Positions 38,993 through 48,704 of a stretch of DNA of 64,000 nt are shown here, piece by piece. This DNA is from Deinococcus rubellus (lineage in GTDB: Bacteria; Deinococcota; Deinococci; Deinococcales; Deinococcaceae). The position numbers and the translations under genes were made by a program. The DNA is taken from the NCBI RefSeq assembly GCF_025244745.1, contig NZ_CP104213.1, forward strand, positions 124,001 through 188,000. The letters are read 5' to 3'. Every line of letters begins with the position of its first letter. The stretch's first letter is position 1. The notes beneath the pieces are model-generated. The model had not been told where the DNA came from. It did not search any database and worked only from the letters and a program-made list of their open reading frames with translations.

Positions 38993-39742
38993 ATGATCGT
39001 CAAGTACGGCGGCAACGCCATGAAAAGTCCCGAACTGCGCCGGACGGTGGCGCGTGAACTGGCCGCCCTGGGCCGCGAGCAGCCGCTGGTGGTCGTCCAC
39101 GGCGGCGGCCCGGTCATCGAGCGCGAGCTGGCCCTGCGCGGCATCAAGAGCGAGTTCGTGCGCGGCCTGCGCGTCACCACGCCCGCCGCCATGCAGATCA
39201 TCGCAATGGCGCTGGGCCAGCTCAACAAGGAGCTGTCGTATGAGATCGGCGGCGCGCTGGGGCTGCTCGGCCACGACTCGCGGCTGCTGGTGGCCGAACC
39301 GCTGGGCGGCGAGCTGGGCCGGGTCGGCAGAATCGTCAGCGTGAACGCCGAACTGCTGCGGACCCTGATCGGTGTGAACCTGACGCCGGTGGTGGGCTGC
39401 GTGGCCGTAGACGCACACGGCGAGGCGCTCAACGTCAACGCCGACACTGCGGCAGGCGCGGTGGCCGGGGCGCTGGGCGAGGGCGTCATCTTCCTGACCG
39501 ACGTGGACGGGGTATACCGCCGGTTTCCCGACCCCGCCTCCCGGCTGGAGCAGCTCAGCCGCGCCGAGGCCGAGGCGGGTATGGCCGAGGGCTGGATCGC
39601 GGGCGGAATGCTGCCCAAGGTGCGCGCCGCCCTGGAGGCCCTCACGCGCGGGGCAACCTACGCCACCATCGCCAGCGGCATGCAGGCGGGCGTATTGCGC
39701 CAGGCCGCAGCGGGCGAGGCCGGAACGCGGATCGTGCCGTGA
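38993..39742 (+). CDS. argB: Acetylglutamate kinase
   Basis: ArgB phosphorylates N-acetylglutamate in arginine synthesis, or in the LysW-carried lysine/arginine pathway of Deinococcus-Thermus as LysZ-type homologues. The amino acid kinase motifs are present: [59 protein letters not shown] and [18 protein letters not shown]. The length is 249 residues. TATCCT (38980-38985) ends seven bases before ATG 38993. Its stop overlaps the start of the next gene (GTGA), coupling it to a phosphatase. Confidence 0.9.
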   Translation: MIVKYGGNAMKSPELRRTVARELAALGREQPLVVVHGGGPVIERELALRGIKSEFVRGLRVTTPAAMQIIAMALGQLNKELSYEIGGALGLLGHDSRLLVAEPLGGELGRVGRIVSVNAELLRTLIGVNLTPVVGCVAVDAHGEALNVNADTAAGAVAGALGEGVIFLTDVDGVYRRFPDPASRLEQLSRAEAEAGMAEGWIAGGMLPKVRAALEALTRGATYATIASGMQAGVLRQAAAGEAGTRIVP

Positions 39743-40449
39743 GCGGACCCCAGCTCCAGACCATTCAGCCTCGGACCACCCAGAGCCAGGCGGCCACCCT
39801 GCTGCTGATCCGGCATGGCCGCACCGCCCACAACCGAGCCGGGAAAATTCAGGGCCGCTCGGAGGTGCCGCTTGATGAGGAAAGCCAGGCACAGGCGCGG
39901 CAACTGGCCGACCACCTCGCTGATCAGTTTCGGAGCGGGCAGCTGGCCCGCCCTCCCAGCCAGATCTGGGCCAGCGATCTGACGCGCGCCCAGCAGACGG
40001 CAGGCGCGGTGGCCGGGGCGCTCGGCACAGCGGTGGTGACCGATGCCCGGCTGCGTGAGCAGTCGTTCGGCGACTACAAGGGCCGCCTCCTGAGCGAGTT
40101 GCTGGCCGAGAATTCTGTATTCGAGCAGGCCTGGACCCAGGATTTCGGCGCACTGCACCCGCCCGGCGGCGAGAGCTTTGCCGAGACAACGGCGCGGACC
40201 ATGGCCTGGTTCGGGGACGCCCGGCCCCGGCGCGGCGGCGAGCTGGTCATCGCGGTGTCGCACGGCCTGACCCTCAGCGCCCTGCTGTGCGCCCTCAGCG
40301 GTCTTTCGCCGCGCGAGGCAATGCGGCGCGGGCTGTTTCGTCACGGCAACACGGCCTACACCATAGTGTCGCTCGACCCCGAGACCGGACAGATGAGGGA
40401 ATACAGCGCCGTGCAAGCCGGGCACCTGACGGCCAGCCCTCCCCAGTGA
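39739..40449 (+). CDS. Histidine phosphatase family protein
   Basis: [20 protein letters not shown] carries the RHG motif, [17 protein letters not shown] the usual second signature, and [20 protein letters not shown] the second catalytic His. This is the phosphoglycerate mutase/CobC-like fold (236 residues). It is translationally coupled to argB through a GTGA overlap, though I know of no shared pathway. It is distinct from the similar protein at 16034-16681. Confidence 0.87.
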   Translation: MSGPQLQTIQPRTTQSQAATLLLIRHGRTAHNRAGKIQGRSEVPLDEESQAQARQLADHLADQFRSGQLARPPSQIWASDLTRAQQTAGAVAGALGTAVVTDARLREQSFGDYKGRLLSELLAENSVFEQAWTQDFGALHPPGGESFAETTARTMAWFGDARPRRGGELVIAVSHGLTLSALLCALSGLSPREAMRRGLFRHGNTAYTIVSLDPETGQMREYSAVQAGHLTASPPQ

Positions 40450-40568
40450 GTGCGGCTTCATTGGGACAGCTGACTGAGCCTCTTACCATTGCCAGCTAAA
40501 GACAGGCTAAATTGACTCCTCAGAAACTTTGAGCCAAGTACAGTCCGGCCTTGTCCGGGGGAGCCGAA

Positions 40569-41801
40569 ATGACCAAGACCTTGCTGATGACCGCCGCCCT
40601 GCTGGGCATCTCCGCCGCCAGTGCCCAGAAAACCACCCTGGAATTCTGGACGATCTCGCTCGCGCCGCTCTTCAACGACGAGATGAACCGCCTGGCCGCC
40701 GCCTTCGAGAAGGCCAACCCGAATACGGACGTCAAATGGGTGGACGTGCCCGCCACCGCCATCGAGCAGAAGTTGCTGGCCGCCGTCGCCGCTGGCCGCC
40801 CGCCCGCCGTGGTGAATCTCAGCAGCGACATGGCCGTCAAGATGGTGCAGCAGGGCGCGCTGGAAGCCATGACCCTCAGCGACACCCAGAAAAAGCTCTA
40901 CTTCGCCTCGCCGCTCTCGACCTTCACCTTCGACAACAAGGTCTACGGCACGCCCTGGTACTGGGCACCCAAAGTCGTCGCCTACAACACAGACATCTTC
41001 AAGAAGGCTGGACTCGACCCCAACAAACCCCCCCTGACCATTCAGACCATGATCGCCGCCGCCAAGCAGATCAAGGACAAGACCGGGATGTACGGCTTCA
41101 TGCCCAACATCAACGGCACCGGTCTGCTGTCTCTGTTTCAGGAAGCGGGCCTACCAATTCTGAGTCCTGACAAGGCCAAGGCCGTCTTCAATTCCGACAA
41201 ACACATTCAGCTGCTGCAAACGTACATTGACCTTTACAAGAAAGACTACATTCCTGAAGATACCCTGCGCCGGGGCTATGTGGGGGCCACCGAACTCTAC
41301 TCGGCGGGAAAGCTGGCCATGCTGATCACCGGGCCACAGTTTATTTTGCGGGTCGCCAACGACAACAAAGCGGTGTATGACCTCACCAAAGTCGCGCCGT
41401 ATCCGATCAATATCGCTGGAAACGTCATTCACACGCCGCTGATGGGCATGGTGGTGCCCAAAGGCGTCAAAGATAAGGCGCTGGCGCAGCAACTGGCCCT
41501 CTTTCTGACCAACGACGCCAACCAGCTGGCCTTTTCCAAGGTCACCCAGACGACCTTTCCCTCGACGGTGAAGGCCAGCGGCGACAAGTACTTCAAGGCG
41601 GGCGGCCCCAACGCCACCGATCAGGGACGGCTGGTGAGCAGCAAGGAGCTGAAAAAAGCCAAGGACCTGACGCTGATTTACCCCGACGCCTCCAAGCTCA
41701 ACAAGGTCTTCAAGGACAATGTCGAGGCAGCCATGCTGGGCCAGAAGACGGCCAAAGCGGCGCTCGACGACATCGTGAAGGCGTGGAACGCCAGTCTGTG
41801 A
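40569..41801 (+). CDS. Sugar ABC transporter substrate-binding protein
   Basis: A family 1 extracellular solute-binding protein (410 residues): signal peptide MTKTLLMTAALLGISAASAQ, then KTTLEFWTISLAPLFNDEMN, GTPWYWAPKVVAYNTDIFKK, and AELYSAGKLAMLITGP-type sequence in the second lobe. It delivers a mono- or oligosaccharide to the two permeases encoded at 43963 and 44883. ATG 40569 follows GGGGGAGCC. The stop overlaps the GTG of the GH20 gene. It opens the catabolic cluster. Confidence 0.9.
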   Translation: MTKTLLMTAALLGISAASAQKTTLEFWTISLAPLFNDEMNRLAAAFEKANPNTDVKWVDVPATAIEQKLLAAVAAGRPPAVVNLSSDMAVKMVQQGALEAMTLSDTQKKLYFASPLSTFTFDNKVYGTPWYWAPKVVAYNTDIFKKAGLDPNKPPLTIQTMIAAAKQIKDKTGMYGFMPNINGTGLLSLFQEAGLPILSPDKAKAVFNSDKHIQLLQTYIDLYKKDYIPEDTLRRGYVGATELYSAGKLAMLITGPQFILRVANDNKAVYDLTKVAPYPINIAGNVIHTPLMGMVVPKGVKDKALAQQLALFLTNDANQLAFSKVTQTTFPSTVKASGDKYFKAGGPNATDQGRLVSSKELKKAKDLTLIYPDASKLNKVFKDNVEAAMLGQKTAKAALDDIVKAWNASL

Positions 41802-43864
41802 GCTGGAACAGGAGCAGGCAAGCCGTTCTCCTCACCGCCCTGCTGCTCTCCCCCGCCCTGGCCGCGCCCGCCGCGCTGACCGCAGCACCCCTGACTGCCG
41901 TGCCGGACGCGCTGGCCGCCGTGCCGGGCAAGGTGCTGATTCCGGCCCCGCAAAAGGTTGAGTTTCCCGCCGGAACATTGCCGCTGACAGGGCTGGGCCT
42001 CAAGCTCATCGGAAACGCCCCAGAACTCGGCTGGGCCGCCCGCGATTTGAAAGCCGAGTGGCAGACCCGGCTGGAAGTGCAGCTCCCAGACGGCGGAACG
42101 GTCCCTATTATCATCGGCACGCGGGCCGATCCCGATCTGGCGGCCAGGGCTAAGGCGGCGGGCCTCTACACCGAGCAGCCGGAAGGCTACGCCCTGTGGG
42201 TAGACAAAAGCGGCGCGTACATCGTCGGGGCCGATCCACAGGGCGCTTACCACGGCGCTCAGACGCTGCGGCAACTGCTGACGCCTGCGGGCCTGCGCTT
42301 TGCCCGCATTCAGGATTTTCCGGGCCTGAAACAGCGCGTGGCGATGATTTACCTCGACTCGTACAGCAAGGGCGTCAATGACCGGCTGATCCCGATGCTG
42401 GCCGAGCTGAAATACAACGCCGTGCTGATCATGAGCGATTACGTGCAGTGGGACGTGGCCAAGGCGGGCGGCTGGGCCTCGGCGGGCGGGGCGAGCAAGG
42501 CCGAGGCGGCGCGGGTGGCCGATCTGGCACGCAGCTACGGTCTGGAGCCGATTCCGCTGATCGAAACACTGGGCCACGTCGCCTGGATGTTTCAGGGCGG
42601 CAAGAATCTCGATCTGGTGCAGGACCCCCAGTCGCAGAACCCTTACGCCTACGACACGCTCAACCCCGACACCTACAGCCGGGTGGTGTTTCCGGTACTG
42701 AAGGAAGCGGTGGACACCTTCAAGCCGAAGCAGATTCACATCGGCCACGACGAGGTCCGCAACCGCGACCGCTTTCCGGCGCGCGACAACGGCAAGGCCG
42801 CCGGGTTCGAGAAACTGTTCGTGGACGACACGGTGAAGCTGCATGATTACCTCAAGTCGCTGAACGTGGGCACGATGATCTGGCACGACGCGGCGTTTGC
42901 CGACGCGGTGGCCGCCAGCCTGCCCGCCCAGCTTCCCAGAGACCTGACGGTGGCCTCGTGGAATTACAGCCCGGCTCCCGACTACCCCATTCTCAGCACC
43001 ATCAAGAGCGCGGGCTTCAAGGCACTGGGCGCGAGCTGGGGCGATCCGCTCAACACCGAGAATTACGCGCTGGCGGCGCAGAAGCGGGGGGCCGACGGCA
43101 TGATCCAGACGCGCTGGACCGGCTACTTCGGCAACCCCAGCCTCTGGGACGGTCAGGCCGACCAGGGGGTGAACTATGTGCGCGGCGGCAACAGCTTCTG
43201 GAATCCAGGGGCCAGACCGCTGGCCGAGGTCGACCCCACGCTGGCCGAAACCACCTACCGCGATCTCTACGCCCCGACGCCCTACGCCCAGCACGCCGGG
43301 CAACTGGTGGACCTGTCCAAGCTGGTCACGCGCCGCCTGAGCGACCCCGACGAGCAGGGCTGGATTCACAAGGGACCGGACATCGATTTGTCCAAACTGC
43401 CCACCGGCAACGTCAAGATCGGTGTGTACCGCTTTCTGATCAGCGGGGCGGTGATGCTGAAAGGCTCGCGTGGGGCGGCGTCCGACCTGCCGTCTCAGGC
43501 CACCGTCGAACTCAACCAGAAAGCGGACCGTCTGGCCTTCCTGCACACGACGGGCTGGACCACGCCCAAAATCCGCGACAGCGTGGGCCGCTACGAGATC
43601 CTCTACGCCGACGGCAGCAAGGTGGTGCAGCCGCTGGATTATGGCCGCCAGATTCGCGCCTGGACCGAGCTGACGCCCAGCAGCATGGTGCAGGCCCCCG
43701 GCTGGCGCGGCAAAACCGCCGACGGTCTGGACGTGAATCTGGGCGTGCTGGACTGGGTCAATCCCAAACCCGGTCAGGTCATCAAATCGGTCACGCTGAT
43801 CAGTGAGGGTAAGGAAGCCAATCCGACCCTGATCGGGCTGACGCTGATCGGGGGAAAATTTTGA
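41798..43864 (+). CDS. Secreted GH20 beta-N-acetylhexosaminidase-like protein
   Basis: GH20 enzymes release terminal GlcNAc or GalNAc by substrate-assisted catalysis. A signal peptide (RQAVLLTALLLSPALAAPAA) is followed by the GH20 N-terminal domain (GYALWVDKSGAYIVGADPQG, then AYHGAQTLRQLL) and the TIM barrel. The barrel has MIYLDSYSKGVND and the catalytic Asp-Glu pair in KQIHIGHDEVRNRDRF. A long C-terminal beta region completes 688 residues. GTG 41798 overlaps the stop of the binding-protein gene. Secretion or surface location fits trimming of oligosaccharides before uptake by the neighbouring ABC system. Confidence 0.85.
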   Translation: MSWNRSRQAVLLTALLLSPALAAPAALTAAPLTAVPDALAAVPGKVLIPAPQKVEFPAGTLPLTGLGLKLIGNAPELGWAARDLKAEWQTRLEVQLPDGGTVPIIIGTRADPDLAARAKAAGLYTEQPEGYALWVDKSGAYIVGADPQGAYHGAQTLRQLLTPAGLRFARIQDFPGLKQRVAMIYLDSYSKGVNDRLIPMLAELKYNAVLIMSDYVQWDVAKAGGWASAGGASKAEAARVADLARSYGLEPIPLIETLGHVAWMFQGGKNLDLVQDPQSQNPYAYDTLNPDTYSRVVFPVLKEAVDTFKPKQIHIGHDEVRNRDRFPARDNGKAAGFEKLFVDDTVKLHDYLKSLNVGTMIWHDAAFADAVAASLPAQLPRDLTVASWNYSPAPDYPILSTIKSAGFKALGASWGDPLNTENYALAAQKRGADGMIQTRWTGYFGNPSLWDGQADQGVNYVRGGNSFWNPGARPLAEVDPTLAETTYRDLYAPTPYAQHAGQLVDLSKLVTRRLSDPDEQGWIHKGPDIDLSKLPTGNVKIGVYRFLISGAVMLKGSRGAASDLPSQATVELNQKADRLAFLHTTGWTTPKIRDSVGRYEILYADGSKVVQPLDYGRQIRAWTELTPSSMVQAPGWRGKTADGLDVNLGVLDWVNPKPGQVIKSVTLISEGKEANPTLIGLTLIGGKF

Positions 43865-43889
43865 TCAGGGGCCGTTTTGATCAGGGGCA
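43858..43889 (+). repeat. Short tandem direct repeat after the GH20 gene
   Basis: TTTTGATCAGGGGC occurs twice, 16 bases apart, the first copy overlapping the stop codon. It is probably a small duplication in the spacer before the permease genes. Confidence 0.6.
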
Positions 43890-43962
43890 AGGAAGCGCCG
43901 TGCTGGCCTTACATCAGACGCATCACCGACCTTCTTCTCTACCTTCCAACTGAGGACCTCCC

Positions 43963-44882
<920 letters not shown>

Positions 44883-44886
<4 letters not shown>

Positions 44887-45791
44887 CCACCTCCCCCAGC
44901 GACTTTGCCCAGACTGCCGCCCAGCTCAAAGCTCAGCGAAAACGTCGGAACCGGCTGCACAATATCGCCGCTTATAGCGTGCTGACCGTCATCGCGCTGG
45001 TCATGCTCTATCCCTTTTACTGGACGCTGATCACCAGCCTGGAACCCACCGGCAACATCTACCAGGCCAAGCTCGCGCCGAGCGGCGTCAGCTTGAAGAA
45101 CTACAGCGCCGTGCTGAGCGGCACCACCGTGCCCTTCTGGCGAATGGTCCTCAACAGCGTCGTGATCTGCACGGTGGGCGTGCTGGGCAGCGTGACGTTC
45201 GCGGCGCTGGCGGCCTACCCGCTCGCCAAGATGCGCTTTCCGGGCCGTGATTTGATCTTTTACGCGATTCTGGCGCTGGTGGTGCTGCCCAACGAATCGG
45301 GCCTGATCGTCAACTACATCACCACCATCAAGCTCGGCCTGCTGGAGCAGCGCGGCCCGGTGTGGGACACCATCACCCAGTACGCGGCCATCGTGCTGCC
45401 CAGCATCGCCAGCATCGTGGGCCTGTTCCTGATCCGGCAGGCCTACCTGGGCGTGCCGCTGGAACTGATCGAGGCGGCCCGCATCGACGGCGCAAAGGAA
45501 CTGACCATCTGGCGCAGAATCATGCTGCCGCTCTCGATGCCGACCATCGCGGCCTTCGCCATTCTGGAATTCGTGGCGCTGTGGAACAGCTTTCTGTGGG
45601 CGCGCATCCTGCCACTCGACCCGCAGATGCTGCCGCTCTCGGCGGGCCTGCTGGAACTGTCGGGTACCTTTGCCACCAACAGCCGGGCGACGATGGCCGG
45701 CGCGGTGCTGGTCATTATCCCGATTCTGATCGTGTTCGCCTCGCTGCAACGCTACTTCATGAAAGGGATCGAGGGCGCGGTGAAAGGGTGA
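44883..45791 (+). CDS. Sugar ABC transporter permease (MalG type)
   Basis: The partner permease (302 residues). A cytosolic N-terminus leads to YSVLTVIALVMLYPFYWTLI, then LAAYPLAKMRFPGRDLIFYA and the EAA loop LELIEAARIDGAKELTIWRR followed by IMLPLSMPTI. It starts within the stop of the first permease gene. With the binding protein at 40569 it makes a complete importer apart from the ATPase. Confidence 0.9.
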
Positions 45792-45815
45792 GGAGTGTTG
45801 AGCGTAAAATGGATT

Positions 45816-46193
45816 ATGAAAATATGGACGCTGTTGGGGCTGGCGGCGCTGACGTTGACGGGTTGTCAGGGCGGGCCGACGACCCAGACCGTGATGCTGA
45901 ACGTGACCAAAGTGGCCCTGCCGCCGAGCGTCGGCGCGGTTGAAGACCTGCCCATCACCATCACAGTGACGGTAGGCGGCTGCCAGACCTTCAAGGGCTT
46001 TGCCGTGCAGAAGCGCACCGCCAGCACGCTCAAGTTGCTGACACAGGGCACCTCACCAACTGGGAACGTGGCCTGTCCGGCAATTATTGGCTACGCCAAC
46101 GAAACCTACACCGACCCTGGCAACCCACCACGCAGTGATCTCTTTGAGGTGATCGTCAACGGTCAGTCTTACGGCACCGTCCACATCGAATAA
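45816..46193 (+). CDS. Small lipoprotein
   Basis: From ATG 45816 the product starts MKIWTLLGLAALTLTGCQGG, a lipoprotein signal with an L-T-G-C lipobox. The mature part is about 107 residues with three further Cys (GGCQTF and NVACPA among them) and mostly beta-strand character. No known family is recognised. Longer starts (GTG 45795, TTG 45798) would spoil the signal peptide. It lies 24 bases after the second permease and is probably in the same operon, so it may act at the cell surface in sugar capture. Confidence 0.65.
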   Translation: MKIWTLLGLAALTLTGCQGGPTTQTVMLNVTKVALPPSVGAVEDLPITITVTVGGCQTFKGFAVQKRTASTLKLLTQGTSPTGNVACPAIIGYANETYTDPGNPPRSDLFEVIVNGQSYGTVHIE

Positions 46194-46329
46194 AAACTGC
46201 CCTTTTCTTTGACCCACTCCAGCGGATTGAGTTTCTTGTCGCCGAGCTGAAAAATTGTCGAATTTGAACGGTCACAGCTGTTGCGGCGGCGCAGACTGAC
46301 GGCCAGGAACCACTCTGGGAGGCGCAGAC

Positions 46330-46446
46330 ATGAAACGCTGGAGGTATCAGGTGGTCAAATTCGAAACGGGCGACCTGGTGGTCATTCTCAAGCGCCCTCT
46401 GGAAGCCAGTGCGACAGAAACCGATCTCGTGGGGCGCTCCTTTTGA
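46330..46446 (+). CDS. 38-residue ORF coupled to the FAD oxidoreductase
   Basis: ATG 46330 follows a good ribosome binding site (GGGAGG at 46317-46322) and encodes MKRWRYQVVKFETGDLVVIL followed by KRPLEASATETDLVGRSF. The N-terminus resembles that of DUF4177-type small proteins (MkkWeYkVv.f). The TGA at 46444-46446 overlaps the TTG start of the next gene (TTGA), an arrangement that would let the short ORF drive translation of the oxidoreductase, which has no ribosome binding site of its own. It could be a functional peptide or a leader only. Confidence 0.5.
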   Translation: MKRWRYQVVKFETGDLVVILKRPLEASATETDLVGRSF

Positions 46447-47816
46447 GTTTGCCCTACACCCACCTCCCCCAGCACTGGGATGTCCTCATCGCGGGCGGCG
46501 GCACGGCGGGAGCGGTTGCAGGCATCGCGGCGGCGCGGGCAGGCGCGCGGGTGCTGGTCCTGGAAGCCCAGGGCAGCCTCGGCGGCAGCGGCACCAACGC
46601 CTGGGTCACGCCGCTGATGAGGAACGTCTCGGCGGGTCAGAACCTCAACCGGGGCCTGACCGACGAACTCAAGGCCCGGCTGCTTGAGCGCGGCGACGGA
46701 GCGCGTGACGGCAACGGCAACGACAACTGGTTCAACCCCGAGGGTCTGAAATACGTGCTGGAGCGGCTGCTCATCGAGTCGGGCGGCGAGGTGCTCTACC
46801 ACACCAGCGTCGTCGCTCCGGTGCTGGATGGTGAGCGCATCGGGTCGCTGGTCGTCCACAACAAGGGCGGTTTGCAGGCGCTGGGGGCGGACGTGTTCAT
46901 CGACGCCACCGGAGACGCCGACGTGGCCGCCGCAGCGGGCGTGCCGTTTCACGCCGGAGACGAGGACGGGCTGCACCAGGCCATGAGCCTGCGCTTCTCA
47001 CTGGCCGGAGTGGACCTAGAGACACTCTGCACTTTTCTGAGTGCAAATGGGCAGTGGCAGGAGTCGCCGCGCTTCATGCACTTCTGGATGGTCTGGGGCA
47101 AAAAGAGCAGTCTGGAACCGCTGTTCAAGCAAGCGGTGGCACAAGGTATTCTGGAGGAGCGCGACGGCGATTACTTCCAGGCCTTCAGCGTGCCGGGCCG
47201 CCCAAATGAACTGAGCTTCAACTGCCCGCGCATCCGGGCCGATCTCAACGACGGCACCGATCCCTGGCACCTCTCCGGCGCGCAGACCGACGGGCGGGAG
47301 AGCATCGAGCGACTGATCCGATTCTGCAAAACCTACCTGCCTGGCTGCCAGGACGCCTACCTCGGCAGCTACGCCCCGATGGTCGGCGTGCGCGAGACGC
47401 GGCGCATTGTGGGCGACTACACCCTGACGCTGAACGACATTCTCGATTGCCGCAAGTTTGGCGACAGCATCTGCAAGAACCACTACCCGGTGGACATTCA
47501 CAGCGTCAAGGGCGGCGCAAAGCTGCTGCACGAGCGCGAGGGAACTGCGCCCTACTTCGCCCCCGACGCCTACCATGAGCTGCCCTACCGCTGCATCGTG
47601 CCGCAAGGGATCAGCAACCTGCTGGTGCCGGGAAGATCGGCCAGCAGCACCTTCGAGGCGCAGAGTTCGATCCGGGTGCAGCAAAACTGCCACAGCATGG
47701 GAGAAGCGGCGGGGGTGGCAGCAGCCTGGGCAGCGCGTGAGTACGGCGGTGAGGTGCGCCGGGTGGGCGGCGCGGCCCTGCGCGAGAAGTTGCGGGCACT
47801 GGGGGCCAACGTCTAA
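46443..47816 (+). CDS. FAD-dependent oxidoreductase (FAD_oxidored family)
   Basis: The N-terminus has the Rossmann FAD fingerprint (WDVLIAGGGTAGAVAGIAAA, then ARAGARVLVLEAQGSLGG). DVFIDATGDADVAAAAGVPF is the second FAD-binding signature, and SASSTFEAQSSIRVQQNCHS with MGEAAGVAAAWA closes the domain. Families with this outline include proteins often found in glycan utilisation loci, where they may oxidise or rearrange sugars. The TTG at 46443 is chosen because the longer frame upstream (to 46281) is unlike the family and is occupied by the coupled short ORF. The product is 457 residues. Confidence 0.82.
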   Translation: MSLPYTHLPQHWDVLIAGGGTAGAVAGIAAARAGARVLVLEAQGSLGGSGTNAWVTPLMRNVSAGQNLNRGLTDELKARLLERGDGARDGNGNDNWFNPEGLKYVLERLLIESGGEVLYHTSVVAPVLDGERIGSLVVHNKGGLQALGADVFIDATGDADVAAAAGVPFHAGDEDGLHQAMSLRFSLAGVDLETLCTFLSANGQWQESPRFMHFWMVWGKKSSLEPLFKQAVAQGILEERDGDYFQAFSVPGRPNELSFNCPRIRADLNDGTDPWHLSGAQTDGRESIERLIRFCKTYLPGCQDAYLGSYAPMVGVRETRRIVGDYTLTLNDILDCRKFGDSICKNHYPVDIHSVKGGAKLLHEREGTAPYFAPDAYHELPYRCIVPQGISNLLVPGRSASSTFEAQSSIRVQQNCHSMGEAAGVAAAWAAREYGGEVRRVGGAALREKLRALGANV

Positions 47817-47880
47817 CCGAGAAGCCGTTCACCGTATATGAGAGAATGCCCCCAGTTCGAGTTTCAGCTTCAGGGGGGAA

Positions 47881-47931
47881 ATGCCGATGAACCACACCGC
47901 CGCGCATGCCATGCCGGGCCGCGTTCCATGA
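47881..47931 (+). CDS. 16-residue leader ORF coupled to the hydrolase
   Basis: AGGGGGGAA directly precedes ATG 47881. The frame MPMNHTAAHAMPGRVP ends at TGA 47929-47931, overlapping the hydrolase ATG (ATGA). The hydrolase itself lacks a ribosome binding site, so this short frame may serve translational coupling. His-rich content is notable, but evidence for a functional peptide is absent. Confidence 0.35.
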   Translation: MPMNHTAAHAMPGRVP

Positions 47932-48704
47932 CCACCGAGCGCACCTTCTCGCCGGACGATCCGCACGCCTCACCGCAGATCGGGGACCTGCCTTACAGCA
48001 TCGAGCGCCGGGTCTTCGCCCGCGTGCCGTGCCTGATCGAGCGGCCCAGCGTGCCCGTCCGCGCCCTGCTGATCGCCTATCACGGCTCCGGCGCGGCCAA
48101 GGAGGGCAAACTCGGCGTCTACTCGGCGCTGACCGCCCAGGGTGTGGCCGTCGTCATTCCCGACGCGCCGCTACACGGTGAGCGGACCCTCAGCCAGCCG
48201 GGCCTGAACCACCGCGAATTCGTCTGGGAGAGCGCCCGGCGCAGCGTGGCCGAGGCCGAGGCGTTCATCACCGCCCTGCTGAGCGAGATGGGCAAGGTGC
48301 CGGTGCTCGTGGTGGGCAGCAGCATGGGCGGCTACGTGGCCCTGAGCCTGGCCCGCAGCGAGCACCGGGTGCGCGGCGCGGCGGCGCTGATCACGTCGGG
48401 CGTGTGGCAGGAGCCGGACGTGAACGCGCCGGGCACACGGGCTTTTCTGGAAGCCCAGCGGCCCACCACCCACGCCGAGGGCTATCCGCCCACCCCGCTG
48501 CTGCTGCTGAGTGGCGACAGCGACCCGGTGTTTGCGCTCGATCAGCACCACGTGCCCACCGCTGCCGCCCTGGAGCGGGCCTACTGGGCAGCAGGCAGCC
48601 CAGAGCAGTTCAGCGAAAAGGTGTATCCCGGCGTGGCCCACTACACCAGCCGGAAGATGCGGGACGATGTGGTGAACTGGGTGACGGAGCTGCTCAAAGG
48701 GTGA
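47928..48704 (+). CDS. Alpha/beta hydrolase (prolyl oligopeptidase/esterase-like)
   Basis: About 258 residues: RALLIAYHGSGAAKEGKLGV contributes the oxyanion region. VLVVGSSMGGYVALSLARSE contributes the nucleophile elbow G-S-S-M-G-G. LLLLSGDSDPVFALDQHHVP contributes the acid, and KVYPGVAHYTSRKM the His. It resembles YitV/dienelactone-hydrolase-like esterases that remove acyl groups from small molecules. In this sugar cluster a deacetylase or lactonase role is plausible. Its stop overlaps the start of the DUF4127 gene (GTGA). Confidence 0.82.
   Translation: MTTERTFSPDDPHASPQIGDLPYSIERRVFARVPCLIERPSVPVRALLIAYHGSGAAKEGKLGVYSALTAQGVAVVIPDAPLHGERTLSQPGLNHREFVWESARRSVAEAEAFITALLSEMGKVPVLVVGSSMGGYVALSLARSEHRVRGAAALITSGVWQEPDVNAPGTRAFLEAQRPTTHAEGYPPTPLLLLSGDSDPVFALDQHHVPTAAALERAYWAAGSPEQFSEKVYPGVAHYTSRKMRDDVVNWVTELLKG

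Noticed and set aside
41678..43546. 622-codon minus-strand frame opposite the GH20 gene
   Set aside because: Composition is Arg/Gln/His/Gly-rich with no domain. It is antisense to a gene with signal peptide and GH20 catalytic pair.
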